This document shows, piece after piece, positions 19,566 through 29,292 of a stretch of DNA of 64,000 nucleotides; within the stretch, counting starts at the first letter, position 1; each line of letters starts with the position of its first letter. The DNA comes from Aurantiacibacter zhengii (GTDB taxonomy: Bacteria > Pseudomonadota > Alphaproteobacteria > Sphingomonadales > Sphingomonadaceae). The notes beneath the pieces were generated by a model. It saw nothing but the letters and a program-made list of their open reading frames with translations, did no database searches and was not told the DNA's origin. The stretch is taken from NCBI RefSeq assembly GCF_003584125.1, contig NZ_QXFL01000001.1:558001-622000 (forward strand). Direction: 5' to 3'. Made by a program: the position numbers and the translations under genes.

Positions 19566-19985
19566 TTACGCGTCTTCGTATTCGTCCTCGGTCATCACCG
19601 GGCCGCTGTCCTGGCCCTTGGCATCTTCGTCGCGGTCCACGAGTTCGATGTAGGCGATGGCAGCGGCGTCAGACGCGCGGTAGCCGGCCTTGATGATGCG
19701 GGTGTAGCCGCCGTTGCGGTCGGCGTAACGCTCGGCCAGCACTTCGAACAGCTTCTTTTCCTGCGCTTCGTCCATCAGGCGGCTGTGCGCCAGGCGACGG
19801 TTCGAAAGGCCGCCACGCTTTGCCAGCGTGATCAGTTTCTCGACGTAGGGGCGCATTTCCTTGGCCTTGGCCGTGGTGGTGAGGATCTGCTCGTGCTTGA
19901 TCAGCGCGGCAGCCATGTTGCGGAACATGGCGGTACGGTGCTGGCTCTTGCGGCTAAGCTTACGGCCGGAAATACCGTGACGCAT
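19566..19985 (-). CDS. rplQ: 50S ribosomal protein L17
   Basis: Large-subunit protein at the peptide exit region. 139 residues, beginning [17 protein letters not shown] with the invariant N-terminus. [16 protein letters not shown] and [17 protein letters not shown] are family hallmarks. The C-terminus has a short acidic tail beyond the usual 120-130 residues. It is the last gene of the alpha operon, after rpoA, and is followed by a strong terminator. Confidence 0.97.
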   Translation of the reverse strand: MRHGISGRKLSRKSQHRTAMFRNMAAALIKHEQILTTTAKAKEMRPYVEKLITLAKRGGLSNRRLAHSRLMDEAQEKKLFEVLAERYADRNGGYTRIIKAGYRASDAAAIAYIELVDRDEDAKGQDSGPVMTEDEYEDA

Positions 19986-20077
19986 TGTTACTTACTCCAG
20001 TTCGAAAAGGGCCCGTTTGACGGAAAGCCCAGTGCAGGCCGGAAAACGGGGTCCGGCCCAAGCCCCTGTGGTGGCAA

Positions 20078-21133
20078 TTAGCCGAGCAGTTCCTGCTCCA
20101 GCTTCTTGGCCATTTCCTCGATGTTCTCAGGCGGCCAGCCCGGGATGTCCATGCCGAGGCGCAGACCCATCGAGCTCAGGACTTCCTTGATCTCGTTGAG
20201 CGACTTGCGACCGAAGTTCGGCGTGCGGAGCATCTCGGCCTCGGTCTTCTGGACCAGGTCGCCGATGTAGATGATGTTGTCGTTCTTCAGGCAGTTGGCC
20301 GAACGCACCGACAGTTCCAGCTCGTCCACCTTCTTGAGAAGGTAGCGGTTGAGCTGGTTGGTGTCGCTTTCCTGCGGCTCTGCAGCAACGCCGATCATGG
20401 CGCTGGACGGCTGCGGGATGCCATCTTCGAAGTGGACGAACAGGGTCAACTGGTCCTGCAGGATGCGCGCGGCATAGGCGATCGCATCTTCAGGGGTGAC
20501 GGTGCCGTCGGTCTCGATGGTCAGCGACAGCTTGTCGAAGTCCAGTTCCTGGCCAACGCGGGCGTTCTCGACCTTGTAGCTCACCTGCTTGATCGGCGAG
20601 TACAGGCTGTCGACCGGGATCAGGCCGATGGGCGCATCTGCTGGACGGTTCTGCACGGCGGGCGAGTAGCCTTTACCGGTGTCGGCGGTCAGCTCCATGT
20701 TGAGCGTGGCGCCCTCGTCCAGATGGCACAGCACCAGATCCTTGTTGAGGATCTCGATATCGCCGGAAACGGCAATGTCGCCGGCTTTCACTTCGCCGGG
20801 GCCGGTGGCGGAAAGCTGCAGGCGCTTGGGGCCCTCGCCTTCCATCTTCAGCGCGATCTGCTTCACGTTCAGGACGATGTCGGTAACGTCTTCACGCACA
20901 CCGGCGAGCGACGAGAATTCGTGCAGCACGTTCTCGATCTTGATCGAGGTGATGGCGGCACCCTGAAGGCTGGCAAGCAGGACGCGGCGCAGGGCGTTGC
21001 CGAGCGTCAGGCCATAGCCACGCTCGAGCGGTTCGGCGACGAAAGTAGCCTTGCGCTTCTTGTCGGTGCCTTCCTTGATTTCGAGAGTGTTGGGCTTCTT
21101 CAGTTCCTGCCAGTTCTTCGTATTGACGGACAT
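20078..21133 (-). CDS. rpoA: RNA polymerase alpha subunit
   Basis: Scaffold of RNA polymerase assembly. The 351 residues show the N-terminal dimerisation domain ([20 protein letters not shown], about 30-50), a linker, and the C-terminal helix-hairpin-helix domain (about 270-335) with [14 protein letters not shown] and [13 protein letters not shown], which bind UP-element DNA and activators. It is longer than the E. coli protein (329), as is normal for alphaproteobacteria. It lies between rpsK and rplQ. Confidence 0.98.
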   Translation of the reverse strand: MSVNTKNWQELKKPNTLEIKEGTDKKRKATFVAEPLERGYGLTLGNALRRVLLASLQGAAITSIKIENVLHEFSSLAGVREDVTDIVLNVKQIALKMEGEGPKRLQLSATGPGEVKAGDIAVSGDIEILNKDLVLCHLDEGATLNMELTADTGKGYSPAVQNRPADAPIGLIPVDSLYSPIKQVSYKVENARVGQELDFDKLSLTIETDGTVTPEDAIAYAARILQDQLTLFVHFEDGIPQPSSAMIGVAAEPQESDTNQLNRYLLKKVDELELSVRSANCLKNDNIIYIGDLVQKTEAEMLRTPNFGRKSLNEIKEVLSSMGLRLGMDIPGWPPENIEEMAKKLEQELLG

Positions 21134-21242
21134 GGACTTCCCCTAAAGGTATTTCGTGGCGCAAAGGCCGCGGAGCGCTGGAGCGCCGCGGCCGATGCGA
21201 GTGACTGTTTGCGAGGACGAATGCCCTCGCGGCAGGCTTCGA

Positions 21243-21632
21243 TCAGACGCGACGACGCTTGGACGGCCGCACACCGTTGTGCGGGATCGGCGTCACGTCG
21301 CGGATGCTGGTGATGGTGAAACCCACCGCCTGCAGCGCCCGCAGCGCGCTTTCGCGGCCCGAACCCGGACCCTTGATCTCGACCTCGAGCGTGCGCACGC
21401 CGTGTTCGGCGGCCTTCTTGCCCGCATCGTCTGCAGCAACCTGCGCTGCATAAGGCGTCGACTTGCGGCTGCCCTTGAAGCCCATCATGCCGGCGCTGGA
21501 CCAGCTGATCGCATTGCCCTGCGCATCGGTGATGGTGATCATGGTGTTGTTGAAGCTGGCGTTGACGTGGGCAACACCGCTGGAAATGTTCTTCTTGTCA
21601 CGGCGCCGAATACGGCCTGGTTCGCGTGCCAT
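21243..21632 (-). CDS. rpsK: 30S ribosomal protein S11
   Basis: Small-subunit platform protein. 129 residues with [18 protein letters not shown], the [14 protein letters not shown] stretch, and the C-terminal [18 protein letters not shown] characteristic of S11. Complete. It is second in the alpha operon, about 50 bases after rpsM. Confidence 0.98.
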   Translation of the reverse strand: MAREPGRIRRRDKKNISSGVAHVNASFNNTMITITDAQGNAISWSSAGMMGFKGSRKSTPYAAQVAADDAGKKAAEHGVRTLEVEIKGPGSGRESALRALQAVGFTITSIRDVTPIPHNGVRPSKRRRV

Positions 21633-21684
21633 CTGTCAGATTCCTTTATACCTAAGAAGGGAAAAGCGCGGGATAGTTCCCGGC

Positions 21685-22053
21685 TTACTTCTTCTTGCCG
21701 GCGATCGGCTTGGCCTTGCCCTTGCGGGTGCGGGCGTTGGTGTGAGTGCGCTGACCGCGAACGGGCAAGCCCTTGCGGTGACGCAGGCCACGATAGCAGG
21801 CCAGATCCATCAGGCGCTTGATGTTCATCGCGGTGTTGCGACGAAGGTCGCCTTCGACGGTATATTCGGCGTCGATGGTTTCACGGATCTGCAGGACTTC
21901 GGCGTCCGTCAGGTCCTGCACGCGGCGCGACTGGTCGATGCCGAGCTTGTCGGCGATCTTCTTCGCAGTGGTGGGACCGATACCGTGAATGTAGGTGAGC
22001 GCTACGATAACGCGCTTGTTGGTGGGGATGTTTACCCCGGCAATACGAGCCAC
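21685..22053 (-). CDS. rpsM: 30S ribosomal protein S13
   Basis: Small-subunit head protein contacting the 50S subunit and P-site tRNA. 122 residues starting [15 protein letters not shown]. Residues [13 protein letters not shown] and the C-terminal [21 protein letters not shown] are family signatures. First gene of the alpha operon, preceded by a 304-base gap holding two promoter candidates. Confidence 0.98.
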   Translation of the reverse strand: MARIAGVNIPTNKRVIVALTYIHGIGPTTAKKIADKLGIDQSRRVQDLTDAEVLQIRETIDAEYTVEGDLRRNTAMNIKRLMDLACYRGLRHRKGLPVRGQRTHTNARTRKGKAKPIAGKKK

Positions 22054-22208
22054 TTAATTCTCCATGCTCCACAGGGGTTTCATCACTGGGACGCCCCTAT
22101 CTCATCGCTACAATAATCCATCCGCCCGGTCCGAAAGCAAAAACGGGAGGCTTGCCAATGGCTGCCGCCTGTTAGTCACTATCGATACCAATGGACGAAT
22201 AGAGGGCG

Positions 22209-22237
22209 CAGATAGGGTGATTCTGCCTGTTCGTCAA
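22209..22237 (-). promoter_or_regulatory. Promoter candidate P2 for rpsM operon with palindromic -35 region
   Basis: On the minus strand TTGACG (22237-22232) and TATCTG (22214-22209) are 17 bases apart. The -35 is embedded in a perfect 7-base inverted repeat, GCCTGTT/AACAGGC with a 4-base centre, at 22225-22242. That could be a protein-binding site or coincidence. Confidence 0.5.
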
Positions 22238-22302
22238 CAGGCGAAAGGGCGCATACGGAATATTCCGCTGCGCAGCTGAAACCCCCCGGTTTCGATGTCA
22301 TC

Positions 22303-22331
22303 CATATAGCCTGTACCGCAGCCCTAGTCAA
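22303..22331 (-). promoter_or_regulatory. Promoter candidate P1 for rpsM operon
   Basis: On the minus strand TTGACT (22331-22326) and TATATG (22308-22303) are exactly 17 bases apart, a close sigma-70 match, about 250 bases upstream of rpsM. Together with P2 it makes rpsM-rpsK-rpoA-rplQ independent of the spc operon, from which it is also separated by an inserted gene. Confidence 0.65.
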
Positions 22332-22357
22332 AACCCCTTGGACGCAGCCCGACCCGG

Positions 22358-22891
22358 CTATTCCACAGGTCCACCCACATGGGCGACCAGCGCGGCAAGA
22401 AATTCGCTCTGCACACGGTCGACCACGGGAGCGATCCGGTCCGCCGGGAACCGCGCCTGCCCGCCCGCGACATAGTCCCAGCTGATGCGCGTCCCGGTGT
22501 CCACGTCCTCGAGCGTGACCGTAAGCGTACCGGCGAGCCCCTCCGACTGCAGCGGTCCGAGCGCGCCTGCCATCCGCAGCACGCTGCCTGGCATGACGGT
22601 GATGATCCGCATATGCTCAACCGAGCCCTCACCCCACCCCGCCGTATTCGGAAGTGTTTCGCAGAAGCATCCGCCTGCGCGGGCATCGAGACTGAGATTA
22701 GCCGAACTGTCGGACCATGTGTGCGTCCACCAGCCTTCCGGATGGATCAGGGCATCCCACACCGCCCGGCGGTCTGCAGCGACGACGGCGCTATCGTGCG
22801 TGGCGAACCCGCCGCTCGACGAGTCGACCACTTCGGCCCTGGCGGAAGACGCGGCCAGGACAGCCAAGGTTGCTGTCAGTAAAATTCGCAT
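22358..22891 (-). CDS. Exported SRPBCC (START/Bet v1-like) domain protein
   Basis: A 177-residue protein with a signal peptide (MRILLTATLAVLAASSARA). The SRPBCC lipid/hydrophobic-ligand fold follows: VVAADRRAVWDALIHPEGWW at the start of the domain, then WGEGSVEHMRIITVMPGSVLRM, then a long C-terminal helix ending VQSEFLAALVAHV. Cytosolic relatives are annotated as AHSA1 or polyketide-cyclase-like. An exported version suggests binding of an envelope ligand, which is inference. It lies in the same orientation between adk and rpsM, an unusual place for such a gene. Confidence 0.8.
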   Translation of the reverse strand: MRILLTATLAVLAASSARAEVVDSSSGGFATHDSAVVAADRRAVWDALIHPEGWWTHTWSDSSANLSLDARAGGCFCETLPNTAGWGEGSVEHMRIITVMPGSVLRMAGALGPLQSEGLAGTLTVTLEDVDTGTRISWDYVAGGQARFPADRIAPVVDRVQSEFLAALVAHVGGPVE

Positions 22892-22928
22892 GTGCCCTCC
22901 CTCGATTGACAGAGGTATAGCGCCCCGG

Positions 22929-23579
22929 TCAGGAGGAGGCCAAGACCTTCTCGATCGCGGTGGTCACCTCATCGATGGAAGCCATGCCGTCCACCCGCTG
23001 CACGATGCCCCGCTCCTCGTAGAAGGGGAGGATCGGCGCGGTCTTGGCGCGGTATTCCTGCATGCGGGTGCGCACCGTCTCTTCGGTGTCGTCGGGCCGG
23101 CGCTTGAAATCGGTGGAGCCGCACTTGTCACACACGCCCTGCGTCTCGGGCAACTTGTGGCGGTCGTGATAGCCCTCCCCGCAGCTGGCGCAGGTAAAGC
23201 GTCCGGTCACCCGGTCCACCAGGGCTTCTTCGTCGACGATCAGTTCCACCACATGGTCGAGACTGCGATTGTGCTTCGCAAGGATATCATCCAGCGCAAC
23301 AGCCTGTGCCTCGGTTCGCGGATAGCCGTCGAAAATGGCGCCTACATCTTCGCCCATGGCTTCCAGCTCTGCATCGATCAGAGCCGAGACGATGTCGTCC
23401 GAAACCAGTTCACCGCGATCCATCACGGACTTGGCCTTGATGCCGATCGGGGTCTGCGCCTTCACGGCAGCGCGCAGCATGTCGCCCGTGGAAAGCTGCT
23501 TCATGCCGTGATGGGCTACCAGCAGGTTGGCCTGGGTGCCCTTGCCTGCGCCCGGAGGGCCGAGAAGGATGATGTTCAT
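22929..23579 (-). CDS. adk: Adenylate kinase
   Basis: Interconverts ATP, ADP and AMP. 216 residues with the P-loop GPPGAGKGTQA at 7-17, the AMP-binding STGDMLRAA, DGYPRTEAQA, and the LID domain containing CASCGEGY and CDKCGS. The four cysteines make this the zinc-binding long form. The ATG at 23579 is the standard family start. An upstream extension was rejected. It follows secY as in many bacteria. Confidence 0.97.
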   Translation of the reverse strand: MNIILLGPPGAGKGTQANLLVAHHGMKQLSTGDMLRAAVKAQTPIGIKAKSVMDRGELVSDDIVSALIDAELEAMGEDVGAIFDGYPRTEAQAVALDDILAKHNRSLDHVVELIVDEEALVDRVTGRFTCASCGEGYHDRHKLPETQGVCDKCGSTDFKRRPDDTEETVRTRMQEYRAKTAPILPFYEERGIVQRVDGMASIDEVTTAIEKVLASS

Positions 23580-23621
23580 GTAAACGCGATTCCCCCGAGT
23601 CAAAGAGCGTTCGACGCTAGC

Positions 23622-24986
23622 CTAGCGCATCCGGCCCTTCAACTTCGCCTTCTTGATGAGGTCGCCATACTGGTGTGCCAGCAGGTGCGACTGGATCTGG
23701 CTGATGGTATCGACGGTGACGTTGACGACGATCAGCAGGCTGGTGCCGCCAAGGAACAGCGGCAGGCCGGTCTGCGCGATACCCCATTCCGGGATGATGC
23801 AGACGGCGGTCAGGTAGATTGCACCGACCACGGTGATGCGGGTCAGCACGTAATCGAGATAATCGGCGGTGCGCTTACCCGGACGGATACCGGGAATGAA
23901 GCCACCGTTCTTCTTCAGGTTCTCGGCCGTGTCTTCCGGATTGAATACAACCGCGGTGTAGAAGAAGCAGAAGAACAGGATGCCGATGGCATAGAGCAGC
24001 ATGTAGAGCGGCTGCCCGTGCGCAAGGTACTGGTTGAGCGTCACGATCACGCTGCCCCAGGTGCTGGAGGTATCCACAGAATTGCCTGCGAACTGCGTGA
24101 TGGTCAGCGGCAGCAGCAGCAACGAACTGGCGAAGATCGGCGGGATCACGCCGGCGGTGTTGAGCTTGAGAGGCAGGTGCGAACGATCCGCCTGCATCCC
24201 CCCGCGCTGCGTGGCGCGCTTGGGATACTGGATGAGCAAGCGCCGCTGGGCACGCTCGAAAAAGCAGATCACCAGGATCAGGATCACGACCATGACGATC
24301 AGGCCGCCGATCAGGACGCCGCTGATCGAGCCGGTGCGACCGCCTTCGAACAGGTTGGCCGTGAACGTCGGGAACTGGGCAACGATGCCCGCCATGATGA
24401 TGAGCGACACGCCATTACCGATGCCGCGTGCGGTGATCTGTTCACCCAGCCACAGCAGGAACATGGTGCCGCCGACAAGGTTGATGACCGAAACGATGCG
24501 GAACATGTAACCGGGATCGACCACGGCCTGCAGCCCGCTCGACGCAGCATAGGCTTCCAGTCCGCTGGCCAGGAACCAGCCCTGGATGGCGCAGAGGAAA
24601 ACCGTCCCATAGCGCGTATACTGGTTCAGCTTCTTGCGCCCGGCCTCGCCTTCCTTCTTCAGCGCCATCAGCGACGGGTGCAGCGACGCTGCCAGCTGGA
24701 TGACGATGGAAGCGGTAATGTAGGGCATGACGCCCAGTGCGATCAGGCTCATACGCTCCAGCGAACCGCCGGAGAACATGTTGAACATGTCGAGGATGCC
24801 GCCACGCGTCTGGTCGTACAGCGTTTCCAGGATCAGCGGATTCACGCCAGGCAGCGGAACGAAGCTGAGGAAACGGAAGACGATGAGCGCACCGATCGTG
24901 AACCAGATGCGCTGCTTGAGTTCGGTGGCCTTGCTGAAGTTGGAGAAACTCAGCGAGCTTGCGAGATTATCGGCGCGAGATGCCAT
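23622..24986 (-). CDS. secY: Protein translocase subunit SecY
   Basis: Channel-forming subunit of the Sec translocon with ten membrane helices. 454 residues. The N-terminal ATELKQRIWFTIGALIVFRFLSFVPLPG contains helix 1 and its flank. FERAQRRLLIQYPKR is in the cytoplasmic loop that contacts the ribosome and SecA, and GGFIPGIRPGKRT is the second conserved cytoplasmic loop. Complete. It lies at the distal end of the spc operon between rplO and adk. Confidence 0.98.
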   Translation of the reverse strand: MASRADNLASSLSFSNFSKATELKQRIWFTIGALIVFRFLSFVPLPGVNPLILETLYDQTRGGILDMFNMFSGGSLERMSLIALGVMPYITASIVIQLAASLHPSLMALKKEGEAGRKKLNQYTRYGTVFLCAIQGWFLASGLEAYAASSGLQAVVDPGYMFRIVSVINLVGGTMFLLWLGEQITARGIGNGVSLIIMAGIVAQFPTFTANLFEGGRTGSISGVLIGGLIVMVVILILVICFFERAQRRLLIQYPKRATQRGGMQADRSHLPLKLNTAGVIPPIFASSLLLLPLTITQFAGNSVDTSSTWGSVIVTLNQYLAHGQPLYMLLYAIGILFFCFFYTAVVFNPEDTAENLKKNGGFIPGIRPGKRTADYLDYVLTRITVVGAIYLTAVCIIPEWGIAQTGLPLFLGGTSLLIVVNVTVDTISQIQSHLLAHQYGDLIKKAKLKGRMR

Positions 24987-25091
24987 GAGAAATGTCTAAA
25001 TCCTGGTATTTGGCGCCGGACCCTCCCGGCTCAGGAAGGCTAGATAGGGATGCGCGGGCCCGATGTCGAACCCGCGCGTCCCATTTTCTGG

Positions 25092-25619
25092 TTACTTGGC
25101 TTCCTTGGCGGCCTTGTTGGCGTCGCGGCGAGCAGCCTTCTTTTCGTGCTCGGGCTTGCCGGGGTCGATCACGTCGACCTTGCCGCCAGCCTTTTCCACC
25201 GCAGCAACGGCACCCTTCGAGGCGCCAGCAACGTTGAAAGTCAGCTTAGCCGTCAGTTCACCCTTAGCCAGCAGACGCACGCCGTCCTTGCCACCACGGG
25301 CCACGCCAGCAGCCTTCAGGGCGGCGTGATCGATCGTGGACTTGGCGTCGAGCTTGCCGTTGTCGACCAGCTTCTGGATCTGGCCGATGTTCACTTCGGC
25401 ATAGTCCTTGCCGAACGGGTTGTTGAAGCCGCGCTTCGGCAAGCGCATGTGAAGCGGCATCTGGCCACCTTCGAAGCCCTTTACGGCAACGCCCGAACGG
25501 CTCTTCTGGCCCTTCTGGCCACGGCCGGCGGTCTTGCCCTTGCCCGAGCCGATGCCACGGCCCACGCGCATGCGCTCTTTACGGGCGCCTTCGTTGTCAC
25601 GGATTTCGTTCAGTTTCAT
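25092..25619 (-). CDS. rplO: 50S ribosomal protein L15
   Basis: Large-subunit protein. 175 residues starting [20 protein letters not shown], with the glycine-rich [20 protein letters not shown] loop and KRGFNNPF. The C-terminus carries about 28 extra Lys/Ala-rich residues ([20 protein letters not shown]) beyond the usual 145-150. A start three codons upstream was rejected in favour of the canonical MKLN. Confidence 0.97.
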   Translation of the reverse strand: MKLNEIRDNEGARKERMRVGRGIGSGKGKTAGRGQKGQKSRSGVAVKGFEGGQMPLHMRLPKRGFNNPFGKDYAEVNIGQIQKLVDNGKLDAKSTIDHAALKAAGVARGGKDGVRLLAKGELTAKLTFNVAGASKGAVAAVEKAGGKVDVIDPGKPEHEKKAARRDANKAAKEAK

Positions 25620-25732
25620 AATCTGCACTCGCTTTCGCTTTGTTCGCGCTAAAAGTGGTATTCTCGAAATGGAAGCGGCCCGCTACTTGAGCGGGCCACC
25701 ACCGTCAAATTGTTTGTCGGTCGAGAAAGGCT

Positions 25733-25912
25733 TCAGCCTTCCACGATCTCCACCATGTGCGGCACCTTGGCGATGGCGCCGCGCACTTCTGGGGTGTCCT
25801 TCAGTTCGACAACCTTGTGCATCTTGTTCAGCCCGAGGCCGATCAGGATCTTGCGCTGGCTTTCGGGACGACGGATCGGCGAACCGATCTGCTTGATCTT
25901 GATGGTAGCCAT
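25733..25912 (-). CDS. rpmD: 50S ribosomal protein L30
   Basis: A 59-residue protein read directly from the minus strand: [19 protein letters not shown], then [15 protein letters not shown] and a C-terminal [10 protein letters not shown]. This is the compact bacterial L30, complete in length. Its stop is 114 bases upstream of rplO and its start lies just after the rpsE stop, which is the standard spc-operon position. Confidence 0.97.
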   Translation of the reverse strand: MATIKIKQIGSPIRRPESQRKILIGLGLNKMHKVVELKDTPEVRGAIAKVPHMVEIVEG

Positions 25913-25917
25913 CTATC

Positions 25918-26766
25918 TTACTCCGTGATCGCTTCAGCTTCGGCCTGGGCCTCGGCTTCGCTCACCTGACCACCACGACCCAGCAGGTCGGCAACCTTCT
26001 TGCCACGACGCTGTGCAACCGACTTCGGCGAAGACTGGTTCACCAGCGCGTCGAAGGTGGCGCGGATCATGTTGTAGGGGTTGGACGTGCCGATCGACTT
26101 GGTCACCACGTCGGCAACACCAAGGCTTTCGAACACGGCGCGCATCGGGCCACCGGCGATGATGCCGGTACCGGCAGGCGCCGAACGCACGTTCACCTTG
26201 CCAGCGCCGAAGTGGCCCTTGCCGTCGTGATGGAGGGTACGACCTTCCTTCAGCGGGACGCGGATCATCTTCTTCTTGGCAGCAGCGGTAGCCTTGTTGA
26301 TGGCTTCCGGCACTTCGCGGGCCTTGCCGTGGCCGAAGCCAACGCGGCCCTTGCCGTCACCCACCACGACCAGCGCGGCGAAACCGAAGCGCTTGCCGCC
26401 CTTCACCACCTTGGCGACGCGGTTGATGTGGACGAGCTTTTCGATCAGCTCCTCGCCATCGTCGTCACCACGGTTGCCACGGCGGTCGTCACGACCGCGA
26501 CCACGGCCACGGCCACCATCACGGCCACCGCCACGATTGTCGTCACGGTTGCCACCACGGCCGCCACGCTGACGCGGACGACCTTCGTCGCCACCCGCCG
26601 CAGACTGGTTATCGGCCGCTTCGGTGGTTGCCAGCGACGGGGTCGGAGTCGAGCCGTCGATGTTCTCGTTCACCTGCGACTCGGCCTTGGCCGCTGCCGC
26701 TTCGGGCGTTTCCGCGGTGCTGGTTTCAGCGCCGGTGTCTTCGTTCTTGTTTTCGTCAGCCATCAT
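25918..26766 (-). CDS. rpsE: 30S ribosomal protein S5 with long RGG-rich N-terminal extension
   Basis: Small-subunit protein affecting decoding accuracy. The S5 core runs from about residue 105 ([21 protein letters not shown]) through [20 protein letters not shown] to RGGQVSE. It is preceded by about 100 residues absent from the 166-residue E. coli protein: an acidic Ala/Glu/Thr stretch (1-60), then a segment of RGG/GGR and RD repeats (about 62-100). The start overlaps the rplR stop and two ATGs are adjacent (26766, 26763). The frame is unbroken and composition matches the operon, so the extension looks genuine. Confidence 0.95.
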   Translation of the reverse strand: MMADENKNEDTGAETSTAETPEAAAAKAESQVNENIDGSTPTPSLATTEAADNQSAAGGDEGRPRQRGGRGGNRDDNRGGGRDGGRGRGRGRDDRRGNRGDDDGEELIEKLVHINRVAKVVKGGKRFGFAALVVVGDGKGRVGFGHGKAREVPEAINKATAAAKKKMIRVPLKEGRTLHHDGKGHFGAGKVNVRSAPAGTGIIAGGPMRAVFESLGVADVVTKSIGTSNPYNMIRATFDALVNQSSPKSVAQRRGKKVADLLGRGGQVSEAEAQAEAEAITE

Positions 26767-27110
26767 CAGAACTCCAGCCCACCTTCGCGAGCGGCATCGG
26801 CCAGCGCCTTGACGCGGCCATGGAACAGGAAACCACCGCGGTCGAACACGACGGTCGTCACGCCAGCCTTCTTCGCGGCTTCGGCGATTTCGCTGCCGAC
26901 CTTCTTGGCAGCATCGACGTTGGCGCCCGAACCCTTGCCACCCAGCGTGCTGGCGGCGGCGACGGTACGGCCGTCCTTGTCGTCGATGATCTGCGCGTAG
27001 ATGTGCTGGCCGGTGCGGTGCACCGACAGACGGGGCTTGTCGCCCGAACGCTTGCGAAGCGCGGTGCGCACGCGGCGGCGGCGACGTTCAAAGAGGGAAA
27101 GCTTTGCCAT
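26766..27110 (-). CDS. rplR: 50S ribosomal protein L18
   Basis: Binds 5S rRNA. 114 residues with [17 protein letters not shown], the [19 protein letters not shown] strand-turn and the C-terminal [28 protein letters not shown] typical of the family. Complete. It overlaps rpsE by one base and follows rplF by one base, indicating coupled translation. Confidence 0.98.
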   Translation of the reverse strand: MAKLSLFERRRRRVRTALRKRSGDKPRLSVHRTGQHIYAQIIDDKDGRTVAAASTLGGKGSGANVDAAKKVGSEIAEAAKKAGVTTVVFDRGGFLFHGRVKALADAAREGGLEF

Positions 27111-27111
27111 C

Positions 27112-27645
27112 TTACTTCTTCTTCCCTTCCTTGCGGAAGATATACTCGCCGCGATACTTCACACCCTTGCCCTTGTAGGGTTCGGGCTTGCGCCATTCGC
27201 GGATCTCGGCAGCGAACTGCCCGACCTTCTGCTTGTCGATGCCCGAAACCTCGACCGTGGTCTGGTCGGGCGTCTTCACTTCCACGCCTTCCGGAACGTC
27301 CAGATCGACATCGTGGCTGAAACCGAGTTGCAGCTTGAGCTTCTTGCCCTGGGCCGACGCACGATAACCGACACCGGTGATTTCCAGCACCTTGGTGAAG
27401 CCTTCGGTGACACCATCGACCAGGTTCTGCACCAGCGTGCGGTGCATGCCCCAGAACTGACGCGCCTTCTGCGTCTTGTTCACCGGGTTCACCTGGATCT
27501 CGTCGCCCTCGATCTTGTATTCGATCAGGTCGAGCATGGTCATGGAGAGCTCACCCTTGGGGCCCTTCACGCTGAGGGTCTTGCCCTCGGTCTTGGCGGT
27601 CACTCCACTGGGAAGCGCCACCGGCCTTTTGCCAATGCGGCTCAT
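27112..27645 (-). CDS. rplF: 50S ribosomal protein L6
   Basis: Large-subunit protein near the factor-binding centre. 177 residues starting [15 protein letters not shown], with two L6 domains, TRVGYRA-like [21 protein letters not shown] in the first-second junction and the C-terminal [20 protein letters not shown] signature. Complete. Its ATG overlaps the rpsH stop. Confidence 0.98.
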   Translation of the reverse strand: MSRIGKRPVALPSGVTAKTEGKTLSVKGPKGELSMTMLDLIEYKIEGDEIQVNPVNKTQKARQFWGMHRTLVQNLVDGVTEGFTKVLEITGVGYRASAQGKKLKLQLGFSHDVDLDVPEGVEVKTPDQTTVEVSGIDKQKVGQFAAEIREWRKPEPYKGKGVKYRGEYIFRKEGKKK

Positions 27646-28040
27646 CAGAACACCTCCGCGAGCACTTCGCCGCCGACGTTTTCGTTGCGCGCTTCGTTGT
27701 CCGAAAGCACGCCCTTGGGCGTCGAGACGATGGTGATGCCAAGGCCGTTGCGCACTGCCGGAAGCTCTTTCGAGCCCGAGTAGATGCGACGACCCGGCTT
27801 GGAGACACGGGCAACGTGCTTGATCGCAGGTTCGCCCTCGAAATACTTCAGTTCGATCCGCAGCGCCTTGTGCTTGCCGCTGGTGTCCTCGGAATAGCCA
27901 CGGATGTAGCCTTCGCGCTGGAGCACTTCGAGCACGTTCGCACGCAGCTTCGACGCCGGCGAAAGGACGGAATCCTTCTTCGCCTGCTGGCCGTTGCGGA
28001 TACGGGTGAGCATATCACCCAGGGGATCGGTCATAGCCAT
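27645..28040 (-). CDS. rpsH: 30S ribosomal protein S8
   Basis: Binds central 16S rRNA; in E. coli it represses the spc operon. 131 residues beginning [18 protein letters not shown], with VLQREGYI and the C-terminal [20 protein letters not shown] signature. Complete. A second in-frame ATG two codons on is equally possible. Located after rpsN. Confidence 0.98.
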   Translation of the reverse strand: MAMTDPLGDMLTRIRNGQQAKKDSVLSPASKLRANVLEVLQREGYIRGYSEDTSGKHKALRIELKYFEGEPAIKHVARVSKPGRRIYSGSKELPAVRNGLGITIVSTPKGVLSDNEARNENVGGEVLAEVF

Positions 28041-28051
28041 CTATCGTTTCC

Positions 28052-28357
28052 TCACCAGCTCGACTTGGTCACGCCCGGAATCAGGCCCTTGTTGGCCAGG
28101 TTCCGGAGTTCGATGCGGTTAAGCCCGAACTTGCGGTAGTAGCCGCGCGGGCGGCCGGTGGTGGTGCAGCGGTTACGCACGCGGGTAGGGTTCGCGTTGC
28201 GCGGCAGCTCAGCCATCTTCAGGCGCGCCATGAGACGCTCGGTATCGTCGAGCGACTCATCGTCGGCGATTGCCTTCAGCTTTGCGTACTTTTCCGCGTA
28301 CTTCTTGACGAGTTGCTTGCGCTTCTCGTTCTTGTTGATGGAACTCAGTTTCGCCAT
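28052..28357 (-). CDS. rpsN: 30S ribosomal protein S14 (zinc-independent form)
   Basis: 101 residues beginning [20 protein letters not shown]. The C-terminal [23 protein letters not shown] is the family signature. It lacks the CxxC pairs of the short zinc-binding type, so it is the long form that is standard in proteobacteria. Complete. It sits between rplE and rpsH. Confidence 0.98.
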   Translation of the reverse strand: MAKLSSINKNEKRKQLVKKYAEKYAKLKAIADDESLDDTERLMARLKMAELPRNANPTRVRNRCTTTGRPRGYYRKFGLNRIELRNLANKGLIPGVTKSSW

Positions 28358-28400
28358 TGGACTTAAGCTCTCTCTTGCTTTCTCAGGTCAGGGAAACGGC

Positions 28401-28979
28401 TCACGCCGCTTCCTTCTCTTCAGCCTCTTCGGCCGGGAACGGGAAACCGAACAGGCGCAGCAGTTCGCGCGCTTCTTCGTCGGTCTTGGCGGAAGTGGTG
28501 ACGATGATGTCCATGCCACGCACCTTCTCGATCTGGTCGTAGCTGATCTCCGGGAAGATGATCTGCTCCTTGATGCCCATGGCGTAGTTGCCATTGCCAT
28601 CGAAGCTCTTCGGATTCAGGCCACGGAAGTCGCGAATGCGGGGCATTGCGATCGTCACCAGGCGATCGAGGAATTCATACATGCGGTCACGACGCAGGTT
28701 CACCTTGCAGCCAATCGGCATGCCGTCGCGCAGCTTGAACTGTGCGATGGACTTCTTGGCCTTGGTGATCACCGGCTTCTGACCGGCAATCGCCTGCATT
28801 TCCTCGGCAGCGGTCTGGACCTTCTTCTTGTCCTGGCTCGCTTCGCCGACACCCATGTTCAGGGTGATCTTCTCAAGGCGCGGAACCTCCATGTGGTTCT
28901 TGTAACCGAACTTGTCGGTCATCGCCTTGACGATCTCGTCCTGATACTTCTTCTTCAGGCGCGGAGTATAATCAGCCAT
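28401..28979 (-). CDS. rplE: 50S ribosomal protein L5
   Basis: Binds 5S rRNA and contacts P-site tRNA. The start at 28979 ([20 protein letters not shown]) gives 192 residues. [40 protein letters not shown] and [18 protein letters not shown] are conserved. A longer in-frame reading upstream is rplX sequence in another frame and was rejected. The start overlaps the rplX stop by eight bases. A short Glu/Ala tail extends the C-terminus. Confidence 0.97.
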   Translation of the reverse strand: MADYTPRLKKKYQDEIVKAMTDKFGYKNHMEVPRLEKITLNMGVGEASQDKKKVQTAAEEMQAIAGQKPVITKAKKSIAQFKLRDGMPIGCKVNLRRDRMYEFLDRLVTIAMPRIRDFRGLNPKSFDGNGNYAMGIKEQIIFPEISYDQIEKVRGMDIIVTTSAKTDEEARELLRLFGFPFPAEEAEEKEAA

Positions 28980-29292
28980 CGATGGTCTCCCCGGACTTGA
29001 CGGCGACGCGCACCTTCTTGCCGTCCTTTTCTTCGAAACGGACGCGGGTGGGCTTGCCATCCTTGGGATCTGCAACAGCGACCTTGGCGATCGCCATCGG
29101 GGCGGGCACACGGTCGATGCCGCCCTGCGGATTAGCCTGCGAAGGCTTGCGGTGACGGGTCATCACGTTGACGCCCTCGACCAGGACCTTGCCTTCTTTC
29201 GGCATGACCTGCTGGACAGTGCCGGTCTGGCCCTTGTCCTTGCCCGAGAGCACGACAACCGTGTCGCCCTTCTTGATCTTAGCGGATGCCAT
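28972..29292 (-). CDS. rplX: 50S ribosomal protein L24
   Basis: Assembly-initiating large-subunit protein. 106 residues with an N-terminal KOW motif ([20 protein letters not shown]) and [20 protein letters not shown]. Complete. It lies between rplN and rplE and overlaps both neighbours by a few bases. Confidence 0.98.
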   Translation of the reverse strand: MASAKIKKGDTVVVLSGKDKGQTGTVQQVMPKEGKVLVEGVNVMTRHRKPSQANPQGGIDRVPAPMAIAKVAVADPKDGKPTRVRFEEKDGKKVRVAVKSGETIDG

